In this document: piece by piece, positions 1-6,659 of the stretch | Layout of the letters: each line of letters starts with the position of its first letter | How positions within the stretch are numbered: position 1 is the stretch's first letter | Source: Candidatus Omnitrophota bacterium | GTDB lineage: Bacteria > Omnitrophota > Gorgyraeia > Zapsychrales > Zapsychraceae | NCBI GenBank assembly: GCA_020430005.1 | Contig: JAGQKQ010000045.1 | Coordinates: 1-10,969, forward strand | Direction of reading: 5' to 3' | DNA length: 10,969 nt | Notes under the pieces: generated by a model | Told to the model about the DNA's origin: nothing | The model's database searches: none | Seen by the model: only the letters and a program-made list of their open reading frames with translations | Position numbers and translations under genes: made by a program

Positions 1-186
1 AACTTTATATGTTCCTTGCGTTGAATCCTGCAATAAACGAAAATCTTCGATATATCCGTCCCCTTTAAAAATCTCAAGAATTTGTCCGATGAGCTTTGAT
101 GCCGGAATATCAACTGTTTCTTTCTGAACTTGAATACCGTTTCGGATAATCGTTAATAAATTACTTATTGGATCATTTAATGACAT
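1..186 (-). CDS. rpsH: 30S ribosomal protein S8, N-terminal 62 residues (3' part outside window)
   Basis: The frame starts at ATG 186-184 with MSLNDPISNLLTIIRNGIQV, continues through VDIPASKLIGQILEIFKGDG and YIEDF, and runs off the left edge. DPIxxxLTxIRN and the PASK block identify S8, a central-domain 16S binder and in E. coli the repressor of the spc operon. The usual Arg in LTRIRN is Ile here. AGAGG lies 7 nt upstream, and rpsN ends 12 nt before. The C-terminal domain, including the rRNA-binding STSxG region, is outside the window. Confidence 0.95.
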   Translation of the reverse strand, partial: MSLNDPISNLLTIIRNGIQVQKETVDIPASKLIGQILEIFKGDGYIEDFRLLQDSTQGTYKV

Positions 187-198
187 ATCTACCTCTTT

Positions 199-468
199 TT
201 ACCAGCTTGCCTTTTTAACGCCGGGAATTTCCCCTTTCCAGGCTAATTCACGAAATGTAATACGGGAAACACCAAATCTTCTTAAAAAACCATGACGACG
301 ACCTGAAATCGGGCATCGATTTGTTTTGCGTACGGGACTCGCATTCCTCGGCAATTGACTTAATTTTTCGTAATCTTTAGCTTCTTTCAATTGCTTACGA
401 AGTTCAGCATATTTAGCTATAGCCTTCGCTTTTTTCTTTTCTCTTTCCATCCAGCTTTTTTTCGCCAT
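199..468 (-). CDS. rpsN: 30S ribosomal protein S14, zinc-free long form
   Basis: S14 is in the 30S head next to S3 and S10. The 89-aa protein has a helical N-terminus (MAKKSWMEREKKKAKAIAKY), then QLPRNASPVRKTNRCPISG (39-57), and ends GRRHGFLRRFGVSRITFREL, AWKGEIPGVKKASW. The paired CxxC zinc ribbon of the short 61-aa type is absent (one Cys, C52), so this is the zinc-independent form. It lacks about ten residues in the middle compared with the roughly 100-aa E. coli type. AGAGGA lies 7 nt before the ATG at 468. Loss of the zinc form is compatible with a Gram-negative-like lineage but not diagnostic. Confidence 0.97.
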   Translation of the reverse strand: MAKKSWMEREKKKAKAIAKYAELRKQLKEAKDYEKLSQLPRNASPVRKTNRCPISGRRHGFLRRFGVSRITFRELAWKGEIPGVKKASW

Positions 469-483
469 AGAATTGTCCTCTTA

Positions 484-1029
484 TTATTTCTTTCTAAACG
501 GCATTCCCAATAAACTTAAAAGTTCAAAGGTCTGCTCACGCGTACCGTTATTAAAAACAAATGTGATATCCATCCCCTGTGTATATTTAATCTTTCCGGT
601 ATCAATCTCAGGAAAAATAGACTGGTCAGCTATTCCCAGCGTGTAATTTCCCTGTTTATCAAAAGCCTTTCTGGAAACACCGTTGAAGTCACGAATACGC
701 GGCAGACAAATATTAACCAGACGATCAAGAAATTCATACATCTTTGCCCGACGTAATGTAACTTTACATCCGATTGGTATATTCTCGCGTAATTTAAAAT
801 TTGAAATCGCTTTACGGGATTTTGTAATAATCGGCTTTTGTCCTGTAATCGTCGCCAAATCGGCTTGGGCGCTCTCTAAAATTTTAATATCACTGATAGC
901 CTGACCAACACCCATGTTAATAACAATCTTTTCCAATCTTGGAAGAGACATTCTGTTTTTAACAGAAAATTTATCTGCCATTTGGCCAATGATCTCTTTT
1001 TGAAATTTTTCTTGTAGTCGCGGTACCAC
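484..1029 (-). CDS. rplE: 50S ribosomal protein L5
   Basis: L5 binds 5S rRNA in the central protuberance and forms bridge B1b. The 181-aa product starts with GTG (1029-1027), with GAGAGG ending 9 nt upstream inside rplX. The N-terminus (MVPRLQEKFQKEI) fits the usual RLKEKY-type opening. Core blocks are PRLEKIVINMGVGQA (30-44), ITGQKPIITKSRKAISNFKL with IPIGCKVTLR, LPRIRDFNGVSRKAFDKQGN and the FPEIDTGKIKYTQGMDITFV end region. Length is normal. The rpsN start lies 15 nt downstream. Confidence 0.97.
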   Translation of the reverse strand: MVPRLQEKFQKEIIGQMADKFSVKNRMSLPRLEKIVINMGVGQAISDIKILESAQADLATITGQKPIITKSRKAISNFKLRENIPIGCKVTLRRAKMYEFLDRLVNICLPRIRDFNGVSRKAFDKQGNYTLGIADQSIFPEIDTGKIKYTQGMDITFVFNNGTREQTFELLSLLGMPFRKK

Positions 1030-1030
1030 T

Positions 1031-1342
1031 TTAAATTACCTCTCCACTTTTTCGACTTACTCTAACTTTAGATTTATCTTTTAAGACCTTAACGCCAACG
1101 CGCGTTGGTTTATTTGTCTTTTTATCGACCAACATGATATTTGAAATATGAATTGGTGCCTCAATTTCAATAAAACCGCCTTGCTGGTTTTCTTGTGTTG
1201 GTCTCTGCGCTTTTTTGATTACATTAATATGCTCAACAACAGCGCGTTCTTTGGCAGGAAAGACTTTTAGAACTCTACCTGTTTTTCCTTTATCTTTTCC
1301 CGCAATTACAATAACTTGATCATCTTTTTTAATACGTGACAT
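1031..1342 (-). CDS. rplX: 50S ribosomal protein L24
   Basis: L24 is an assembly initiator on the 5' domain of 23S rRNA and ends up near the tunnel exit. The 103-aa protein starts MSRIKKDDQVIVIAGKDKGK, a KOW motif (about residues 5-30) typical of L24. HINVIKKAQRPTQENQQGGF and the IEAPIHISNIMLVD block follow, with a KVRVSRKSGEVI end. GAGGTGG lies just upstream of the ATG at 1342, inside the end of rplN. It sits 1 nt from both neighbours. In E. coli, S8 represses the spc operon by binding at the rplX-rplE junction; here only 1 nt separates them, so any such site would have to lie within coding sequence. Confidence 0.97.
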   Translation of the reverse strand: MSRIKKDDQVIVIAGKDKGKTGRVLKVFPAKERAVVEHINVIKKAQRPTQENQQGGFIEIEAPIHISNIMLVDKKTNKPTRVGVKVLKDKSKVRVSRKSGEVI

Positions 1343-1343
1343 T

Positions 1344-1712
1344 TTATACCACCTCAGGGGCTAATGATACAATCTTCATATATTCCATATTTCTGAGCTC
1401 ACGGGCAACCGGACCAAATACACGTGTTCCTTTTGGATTTCCCGCATCATCAATAATAACAATGGCATTTGTATCAAATTTTACATATGTTCCGTCTGAC
1501 CGGCGGATCGGTGTTTTTGTCCGGACAATAATGCCTTTGGCCTTCTCACCTTTTTTTATAGCCGCTTCCGGAGAAGACTCTTTAATATTAACTCGGATAA
1601 TATCACCGATATGCGCGCAACGTCTTCCTTTGGCGTTTAAAACACCAATCATAGAGGCTTTACGGGCTCCTGTATTATCGGCAACATCTAAAACTGTTTT
1701 CATATAAATCAT
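1344..1712 (-). CDS. rplN: 50S ribosomal protein L14
   Basis: L14 sits at the 50S interface near bridge B8 and the RsfS docking site. Three starts are possible. The one at 1712 gives MIYMKTVLDVADNTGARKAS, matching the usual MIQMxTxLDVADNSGAR opening and the standard 122-aa length, and AGGGG (1718-1722) is 5 nt upstream. An in-frame start at 1754 would overlap rpsQ by 40 nt and add 14 unrelated residues, and the ATG at 1703 is too far from the ribosome site. Other blocks are GDIIRVNIKESSPEAAIKKG, VRTKTPIRRSDGTYVKFD and the TRVFGPVARELR end. This is the first gene of the spc part. The rplX ATG follows the stop by 1 nt. Confidence 0.97.
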   Translation of the reverse strand: MIYMKTVLDVADNTGARKASMIGVLNAKGRRCAHIGDIIRVNIKESSPEAAIKKGEKAKGIIVRTKTPIRRSDGTYVKFDTNAIVIIDDAGNPKGTRVFGPVARELRNMEYMKIVSLAPEVV

Positions 1713-1714
1713 AA

Positions 1715-1984
1715 TTACCCCTGCGCTGACTGAATAATTTTTTTGATAGTCCAACGTTTATCTTTCGAAAGCGGTCGTGTTTCCATAATAACTACTACAT
1801 CACCGGCTTTTGTCTGATTCTTTTCATCATGAGCCTTAAATTTGGAAGCGCGGCGAACAATTTTCTGATACTTATCGTGTTTAGACGCCCATTTAATTTG
1901 GACAACACGTGTTTTGTCCATCTTGTCGCTCACTACAGTTCCCTGTAAAAGCTTACGTTTCGTTTTCACTTTTGGCTCACTCAT
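1715..1984 (-). CDS. rpsQ: 30S ribosomal protein S17
   Basis: S17 is an OB-fold primary binder of the 5' domain of 16S rRNA. The 89-aa protein contains RKLLQGTVVSDKMDKTRVVQ (10-29), a KYQKIVRRASKFKAHDE segment and the signature GDVVVIMETRPLSKDKRW (61-78). The ATG at 1984 lies within the last codons of rpmC (8-nt overlap). The upstream AAGAGA is a weak ribosome site, so coupling to rpmC is likely. The end of the gene carries the AGGGG that serves rplN 2 nt downstream. Confidence 0.97.
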   Translation of the reverse strand: MSEPKVKTKRKLLQGTVVSDKMDKTRVVQIKWASKHDKYQKIVRRASKFKAHDEKNQTKAGDVVVIMETRPLSKDKRWTIKKIIQSAQG

Positions 1985-2174
1985 TATTTAATTCTCTTTC
2001 TTTTAATATCGTCTGAATTCTGGCAATATCTCTTTTAATTTGACGGAAACGGGAAGGCTTTTCGACCGCTCCCATTTGACGCTGATAATATAAATCAAAA
2101 AGGTCTTTTTTAAAAACTTTTTCCTTTTTCGCCAAATCTTCTGAACTCAAATCTCTTAATTCTTTGACTTTCAT
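1977..2174 (-). CDS. rpmC: 50S ribosomal protein L29
   Basis: L29 is a small two-helix protein next to L23 at the tunnel exit. The start MKVKELRDLS at 2174 gives 65 aa, the normal size. GAGGGG lies 7 nt upstream, overlapping the end of rplP. A longer in-frame reading from 2195 (seven more residues) would overlap rplP by 20 nt and match the family less well. The family pattern is visible as ELRDLSSEDL followed by LFDLYYQRQMG, then KRDIARIQTILKERE. The last eight bases overlap the start of rpsQ in another frame, implying translational coupling. Confidence 0.95.
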   Translation of the reverse strand: MKVKELRDLSSEDLAKKEKVFKKDLFDLYYQRQMGAVEKPSRFRQIKRDIARIQTILKERELNNE

Positions 2175-2175
2175 C

Positions 2176-2589
2176 TTATTCCCCTCGAGAAACAAATTTC
2201 GTTTTGACCGGCAATTTAAAAGAAACCAATCTTAATACATTCTTGGCAAAATCTTCCGGAACACCGCTGATTTCGAAAAGCACTCTTCCTCTTTTAACAG
2301 GAGCAACCCAATGAGACAGATCCCCTTTTCCTTTACCCATACGTGTTTCAGCAGGTTTCTTTGTCACAGGCTTGCAAGGAAAGATGTTAATCCAAAGCTT
2401 TCCAGCACCCTTCATTTTACGGGCGACAACAACACGGCAAGCTTCCATATGATTCCCTCTAACCAAACCGTTTTCTAAAGCCTTCAGTCCGAATTCGCCG
2501 AAATGTAATTTATCACCGGTTGTCGCAATACCACGATTTTTGCGCTTTTGCGACTTTCTATATTTAACTTTTCTCGGCATTAAAAGCAT
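2176..2589 (-). CDS. rplP: 50S ribosomal protein L16
   Basis: L16 helps organise the A-site tRNA binding region of the 50S. The 137-aa form starting MLLMPRKVKYRK is chosen. GGAG ends 10 nt before the ATG at 2589 but 19 nt before the second ATG at 2580, and most bacterial L16 proteins begin ML(L/M)PKRVKYRK. Signatures are LHFGEFGLKALE (28-39), KLWINIFPCKPVTKKP (64-79) and RMGKGKGD (83-90). Arg83 matches the arginine hydroxylated in E. coli L16. The end reads FKLPVKTKFVSRGE. It is spaced by 1 nt from rpsC and 1 nt from rpmC. Confidence 0.97.
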   Translation of the reverse strand: MLLMPRKVKYRKSQKRKNRGIATTGDKLHFGEFGLKALENGLVRGNHMEACRVVVARKMKGAGKLWINIFPCKPVTKKPAETRMGKGKGDLSHWVAPVKRGRVLFEISGVPEDFAKNVLRLVSFKLPVKTKFVSRGE

Positions 2590-2590
2590 T

Positions 2591-3262
2591 TTATTTCTTC
2601 TCCGTTTTCTTCGTTGAATCTTGCCGTTTCTTTTCTTTAATCACTTCACCTTTATTAACCCATACTTTGATGCCTAGAATTCCATAGGTTGTCAGGGCTT
2701 CCGCAAAACCATAATCAACTTTCGCGCGAAATGTCTGTAAAGGCAACTTTCCTTCTTTATATGTTTCCGTACGTGCCATTTCCACACCGTTTAAACGTCC
2801 GGAACATGTAACTTTGATACCTTTGGCTCCAGCTGACATCGCCTGATCCATAGACCGTTTCATAGCACGTCTAAAAGCGACACGTTTTTCTAATTGAAAG
2901 GCAACATTCTGGGCAATCAGTTGTGCTTCAATTGAAGGATTTTTAATCTCACGAGGATCAATTTGAATTTCCCGTTCGGATAATTTTCCTAATTCTGCTT
3001 TAAGTTTGTCAATATCCGCCCCGCGACGACCAATAATAACGCCAGGTCTGGCGGTATGAATAACGATTTTTGTTTTATCAGCTAGACGGTCAATTTCAAC
3101 TTTAGCAACAGCCGCCTGAACAAAACGCTTTTTAATGAACTCACGGATTTTATAGTCTTCAATAACATTTTTACTGAATTCAGTTTTATCCGCGTACCAG
3201 TTGCTGCGCCAATCTTCAATGTATCCGATTCTTAAAGCTATAGGATTAACTTTTTGACCCAC
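2591..3262 (-). CDS. rpsC: 30S ribosomal protein S3
   Basis: S3 forms part of the mRNA entry channel in the 30S head. The 223-aa product starts with GTG (3262-3260), supported by AGGAG at 3273-3277 with 10-nt spacing and by the invariant opening GQKVNPIALRIG. A type II KH domain contains the GxxG loop as GRRG (78-81) in ARPGVIIGRRGADIDKLK. The C-terminal domain has GIKVTCSGRLNGVEMARTE and the VDYGFAEALTTYGILGIKVW end, where the usual AHTTYG appears as ALTTYG. A lysine-rich tail (KKRQDSTKKTEKK) closes the protein. The rplP start follows 1 nt after the stop. Confidence 0.98.
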   Translation of the reverse strand: MGQKVNPIALRIGYIEDWRSNWYADKTEFSKNVIEDYKIREFIKKRFVQAAVAKVEIDRLADKTKIVIHTARPGVIIGRRGADIDKLKAELGKLSEREIQIDPREIKNPSIEAQLIAQNVAFQLEKRVAFRRAMKRSMDQAMSAGAKGIKVTCSGRLNGVEMARTETYKEGKLPLQTFRAKVDYGFAEALTTYGILGIKVWVNKGEVIKEKKRQDSTKKTEKK

Positions 3263-3277
3263 GAGAAATAAACTCCT

Positions 3278-3613
3278 TTATTTTGTGATTAAATCCAATT
3301 CAATCGTTAAATGTGTCGTTTTCTTTAAAACTCCTGTCGCACGACCAAATGAAGCGGCACGCCAACGCTTCCAAACAGCCCCTTGGTCCGCGTAAATTTT
3401 GGAAACATACAACTGATCCTCTGTTAGCCCCTTTTGTTTAGCATTACTCACCGCTGACTTTAGGACCTTACTGACCATTTTTGTTGACCCCTTATTAATA
3501 ACGGTCAACATTGCCTGTGAGGAACGGACATCTTTTCCTCGGATCATATCGATCACCGGACGAACTTTCGTCGGTGAAACTCTAACATATTTTACACTGG
3601 CTTTTGCAATCAT
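3278..3613 (-). CDS. rplV: 50S ribosomal protein L22
   Basis: L22 binds all domains of 23S rRNA and sends a beta-hairpin into the exit tunnel opposite L4. The 111-aa product begins MIAKASVKYVRVSPTKVRPV and contains IRGKDV and LKSAVSNAKQKG, then the tunnel hairpin and HLTIELDL end. The hairpin tip reads WKRWRAASFGRATGVLKK (81-98). Compared with E. coli (MKRIMPRAKGRADRILKR, from memory), the Pro-Arg-Ala-Lys segment is Ala-Ala-Ser-Phe, while the following Gly-Arg-Ala is kept. The start is the ATG at 3613 with a moderate GAGTGAG upstream. It lies 15 nt before rpsC. Confidence 0.97.
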   Translation of the reverse strand: MIAKASVKYVRVSPTKVRPVIDMIRGKDVRSSQAMLTVINKGSTKMVSKVLKSAVSNAKQKGLTEDQLYVSKIYADQGAVWKRWRAASFGRATGVLKKTTHLTIELDLITK

Positions 3614-3632
3614 TGTTATCTCACTCTATCGC

Positions 3633-3920
3633 TTATGTTTTTTGTGGCACTTTCTTGGCTTTTACCCCACCGTGCTTTTTAAATGTTCTTGTCGGCGCGA
3701 AATCTCCGAATTTATAGCCAACCATGTTTTCCGTAATAAATAGTGGAACATGTTTTCTTCCATCATGTACAGAAATTGTGTATCCGACAAATTCCGGAAG
3801 AATTGTTGAACGCCGTGACCATGTTTTAATCGGTTGCTTTTGTCCGCTACCGGTCATTTTCTCAATTTTTCTGAGCAATGAAGCTTCAATAAACGGACCT
3901 TTTTTAATTGAACGTGGCAT
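3633..3920 (-). CDS. rpsS: 30S ribosomal protein S19
   Basis: S19 is in the 30S head beside S13 and contacts the inter-subunit bridge and A-site tRNA region. The 95-aa protein opens MPRSIKKGPFIEASLL and has the KTWSRRSTILPEFVGYTISV block and the signature HDGRKHVPLFITENMVGYK followed by GDFAPTRTFKKHG. These leave no doubt about identity. The ATG at 3920 is preceded by GAAGG with 8-nt spacing and lies 5 nt after the rplB stop. rplV follows after 19 nt. S19 and L22 adjacent after L2 is the universal S10-operon arrangement. Confidence 0.98.
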   Translation of the reverse strand: MPRSIKKGPFIEASLLRKIEKMTGSGQKQPIKTWSRRSTILPEFVGYTISVHDGRKHVPLFITENMVGYKFGDFAPTRTFKKHGGVKAKKVPQKT

Positions 3921-3925
3921 AAATT

Positions 3926-4783
3926 TTACCTTCTTTTTCGACCTTTTCCGGTCTTTCTTCTTCGAACGATATCCTGATTAGAATATTTCTTCAATGTTCT
4001 TGTTTTATATCCTTTTGTCGGCTTACCCCAAGGCGTTACCGGATGTGGATTTCCCTGTGGAGCTTTTCCTTCACCACCACCATGAGGGTGATCAACCGGA
4101 TTCATAACAACCCCGCGGACACCACCTCGACGGCCTAACCAGCGTGTTCGCCCGGCCTTTCCTAGAGATTGTGTTTCATGCTCAACATTACCAAGTTGAC
4201 CGATTGTCGCTCGGCAATTGATACGAACTTTCCGCACCTCGCTGGATGGCATTCTTAAGAAGGCAAAATCACCTTCTTTGGCCATCAATTGAGCAGATGT
4301 TCCGGCAGAGCGGGCAATTTGTCCACCTTTACCAGCTTTAAGTTCCACATTATGAACTGCCGATCCTAATGGAATTAAACTGAGCGGCATACAGTTACCT
4401 GCTTGAAAACCAATATTTTGGTCATATGTACTATTAATCTTTCCGCCGATCACGATTTCTAATGGCGCAAGAATATAAGCTTTTTCACCGTCGCCGTACT
4501 GAATTAAGGCGATACGGCATGTACGATTCGGATCATATTCAATAGCTAAAACTTCAGCCGGATCATTAATACGGCCTCTCTTAAAATCAATAACGCGATA
4601 CATTCTTTTATGCCCACCACCGCGGTATCGACAAGTAATACGACCCTTATTATTTCGACCGCCTGTTTTTTTCAAAGGCCGTAAAAGAGATTTTTCCGGC
4701 GTTGATTTTGTAATTTCAGAAAAGTCTGAAAGAATCGCGTGTCGTAATCCATTTGTTGTTGGTTTAAATCGTTTTACACCCAC
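3926..4783 (-). CDS. rplB: 50S ribosomal protein L2
   Basis: L2 supports subunit association and the peptidyl-transferase centre. The 285-aa product is slightly longer than the common 273-277. It starts with GTG (4783-4781), 2 nt after rplW, with GAGG ending 10 nt upstream inside the rplW end. Recognisable parts are KTGGRNNKGRIT (39-50), RYRGGGHKR (52-60) and AGKGGQIARSAGTSAQLMAK. Near the C-terminus, VVMNPVDHPHGGGEG has His232 at the position of E. coli His229, then HPVTPWGKPTKGYKTR. The last 20 residues differ somewhat from the common short IVRRRKK end, having KYSNQDIVRRRKTGKGRKRR, which accounts for part of the extra length. Confidence 0.97.
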   Translation of the reverse strand: MGVKRFKPTTNGLRHAILSDFSEITKSTPEKSLLRPLKKTGGRNNKGRITCRYRGGGHKRMYRVIDFKRGRINDPAEVLAIEYDPNRTCRIALIQYGDGEKAYILAPLEIVIGGKINSTYDQNIGFQAGNCMPLSLIPLGSAVHNVELKAGKGGQIARSAGTSAQLMAKEGDFAFLRMPSSEVRKVRINCRATIGQLGNVEHETQSLGKAGRTRWLGRRGGVRGVVMNPVDHPHGGGEGKAPQGNPHPVTPWGKPTKGYKTRTLKKYSNQDIVRRRKTGKGRKRR

Positions 4784-4785
4784 TG

Positions 4786-5064
4786 TTATGTAACCTCAAT
4801 CTTGTGTCCTTCTTTCAGAGTGACAACGGCCTTTTTCCATGGCGTTGTGCTTCCCTGCTCACGACGGACTCTTTTTAATTTTCCACGCACAATATATGTA
4901 TTAACAGACTCCACTTTGACCTTATAAATTTCACCCACAGCCTTTTTAACTTCAATTTTGTTGGCCTTTGGAGAAACGCGAAAGCAATATTTTCTTTCGG
5001 GTTCCAGTGAAGCGCTCTTTTCTGTGCGCACTAATGTTTTGATAATATCGTAACAAGTAATCAT
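4786..5064 (-). CDS. rplW: 50S ribosomal protein L23
   Basis: L23 lies at the tunnel exit and docks trigger factor and SRP. The 92-aa protein has the family pattern: LVRTEKSASL (11-20), then ANKIEVKKAVGEIYKVKV and ESVNT (34-56), followed by the basic RGKLKRVRREQG loop and a KKAVVTLKEGHKIEV end. The ATG at 5064 overlaps the rplD stop in an ATGA junction, so the two are almost certainly translationally coupled. The TAA stop lies 2 nt before the rplB GTG. Length and motifs are ordinary. Confidence 0.97.
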   Translation of the reverse strand: MITCYDIIKTLVRTEKSASLEPERKYCFRVSPKANKIEVKKAVGEIYKVKVESVNTYIVRGKLKRVRREQGSTTPWKKAVVTLKEGHKIEVT

Positions 5065-5690
5065 TTTTGAATTCTTTCCAAAATTTTCTCTAAAGCTGTT
5101 TTTGTAAGCAAAACTTTTTTATGGCTTAAAACATCATAGGCGTTAACATCATCCGCACGAACCACATTAAAGAATGGAATATTTTTCGTAACTCGATTAA
5201 TGCTTTCGTTACTACCATCTAAAGCCGCCAGAACTTTTCCTCCGTCCAGGCTCAGAGCTTTAAGAATTTGTGCAAATTCTTTTGTTTTTGTTAAAGCGTC
5301 TTTAATATCGGCAACACAAACCAAATCTTGACTTTGGTATTTGGCGTTTAGTGCTTCTTTTAAAGCCGATTTCTTAATCTTTTTGGGCAAATCATAACCA
5401 AAATCTCTCGGATGAGGACCAAATGTAGTTCCCCCACCAACCCATAAAGGAGAACGTGTGGATCCGGCACGCGCCCGTCCCGTTCCCTTTTGGCGATATG
5501 GTTTTTTACCTCCACCGGAAACATCTGCACGTTCTTTCGTCGATACTGTTCCTTGTCGGGATGAGGCTCGGTATTTTAAAACCGCTTGATAGATAACAGC
5601 CGTATTAACATGTTTTCCGAAAACATTTTCCGGTAGGTTAATACTTGCGGTTTCTTTTCCTTTATTATCTAAAACTGCCAACTTTGACAC
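5061..5690 (-). CDS. rplD: 50S ribosomal protein L4
   Basis: L4 binds 23S rRNA domain I, and its extended loop lines the nascent-peptide tunnel. In some bacteria it represses the S10 operon. The 209-aa product starts with GTG (5690-5688), 2 nt after the rplC stop, with a modest AAAGG upstream. The tunnel loop is intact at residues 59-83 (GGGKKPYRQKGTGRARAGST, then RSPLW), including the Lys-Pro-aromatic-Arg-Gln-Lys run where macrolide-resistance changes occur in other bacteria. It is followed by FGPHPRDFGYDLPKKIKKSAL. The stop overlaps the rplW start by four bases (ATGA). Whether L4 regulates this operon is unknown; the tuf-rpsJ gap is too short for an E. coli-type S10 leader. Confidence 0.97.
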   Translation of the reverse strand: MSKLAVLDNKGKETASINLPENVFGKHVNTAVIYQAVLKYRASSRQGTVSTKERADVSGGGKKPYRQKGTGRARAGSTRSPLWVGGGTTFGPHPRDFGYDLPKKIKKSALKEALNAKYQSQDLVCVADIKDALTKTKEFAQILKALSLDGGKVLAALDGSNESINRVTKNIPFFNVVRADDVNAYDVLSHKKVLLTKTALEKILERIQK

Positions 5691-5692
5691 TT

Positions 5693-6640
5693 TTATTTAC
5701 CTTTCTTTCCGCCACTTTTTTTGGTGGCACCGGCTTTCGCTTTACTTTGCTTCATCGGGTTAACCTTATGCTTAACAACCGGTTTCTTTTCATCAAACGA
5801 TTTGTAAGCCTTCTTCAGTGACCGTTGGATAACAATAGTTCCATTAGAATGTCCAGGAACAGATCCTTTTATAAGCAAAAGATTTTTTTCAACATCAACA
5901 TCCATGACACGTAACCCTTGTGTCGTCACACGTTCATTTCCCATTTGTCCCGGCATTGGGCGTCCTCTAACGATCTTAGATGGTGTCGCACAAGCCCCGA
6001 CAGAACCAACACGGCGATGATGCATAGATCCGTGAGCCGCAGGCCCTCCACTCCAGCCATGACGTTTCATACCACCCTGGAAACCCTTACCGATAGATGT
6101 TCCACTGACATCAACATAATCACCAGGCCTAAAAAAGTCGGCTTTTAATTCCATACCTACTTTATAAATACTATTATTTGTCGAAGTAAACTCTTTAACC
6201 GTGCGCATTGGTGCAACACCGGCTTTCTTAAAAAATCCAAGCTGAGGCTTTGTCAGGCGATGATCTTTAATCGGATCAAACCCCAATTTAACTTTCATCG
6301 GTGATTCTTTAAGTTCCAAAACCGTACACGGCCCTATTTCTACGACTGTTACAGGAAAAACGTTTCCTTCTTTATCGAAAATCTGCGTCATCCCGAGTTT
6401 ACGGCCCAACATTCCACGAATAGTGTGGTCACTTGGCTCAATTTTTGTTTCTTCGATCGGTTGCTCTTCAGGCGCCTTTTCTTCTGCAACTGTTTCTTCA
6501 GAAACAGCCTCTTCTGTGTCAGCCTTAGCAGCTTCTTCAACCGGAGCTTGAGCCTCTTCCTTCTTCACATCTGCAGCAGGAGCGGCTTCTTGAGCTTGGG
6601 CTTTTTCTTCTGTTTGTTCTTCTTTCTTTTCTTCAGACAT
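5693..6640 (-). CDS. rplC: 50S ribosomal protein L3 with acidic N-terminal extension
   Basis: L3 is an early 50S assembly protein whose long loop reaches toward the peptidyl-transferase centre. The core starts near residue 74 with IRGMLGRKLGMTQIF. It includes GKGFQGGMKRHGWSGGPAAHG, HHRRVGSVGACATP and GRPMPGQMGNERVT, and ends in a basic tail (KQSKAKAGATKKSGGKKGK). At 315 aa it is about 100 residues longer than usual. The excess is mostly residues 1-73: about 22 Glu, 2 Asp, 14 Ala and 8 Lys in the first 70, net charge near -16, with no hydrophobic segment. The ATG at 6640 is chosen because CAGGT lies 5 nt upstream and it follows rpsJ by 19 nt. Starting at internal Met77 (6412) would leave a gap of over 240 nt and has no comparable ribosome site. 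The extension is probably disordered; its role is unknown. Confidence 0.96.
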   Translation of the reverse strand: MSEEKKEEQTEEKAQAQEAAPAADVKKEEAQAPVEEAAKADTEEAVSEETVAEEKAPEEQPIEETKIEPSDHTIRGMLGRKLGMTQIFDKEGNVFPVTVVEIGPCTVLELKESPMKVKLGFDPIKDHRLTKPQLGFFKKAGVAPMRTVKEFTSTNNSIYKVGMELKADFFRPGDYVDVSGTSIGKGFQGGMKRHGWSGGPAAHGSMHHRRVGSVGACATPSKIVRGRPMPGQMGNERVTTQGLRVMDVDVEKNLLLIKGSVPGHSNGTIVIQRSLKKAYKSFDEKKPVVKHKVNPMKQSKAKAGATKKSGGKKGK

Positions 6641-6659
6641 TTTTTACCTGCACAATTTT

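Noticed and set aside
1336..1707. Plus-strand open frame of 123 codons antisense to rplN.
   Set aside because: It is the complement of a certain L14 gene, has no recognisable domain, and is expected by chance from codon bias.
6425..6640. Low-complexity pyrimidine-rich stretch on the plus strand, possibly a simple repeat.
   Set aside because: On the minus strand it is in-frame coding for the acidic L3 extension and has no regular repeat unit.
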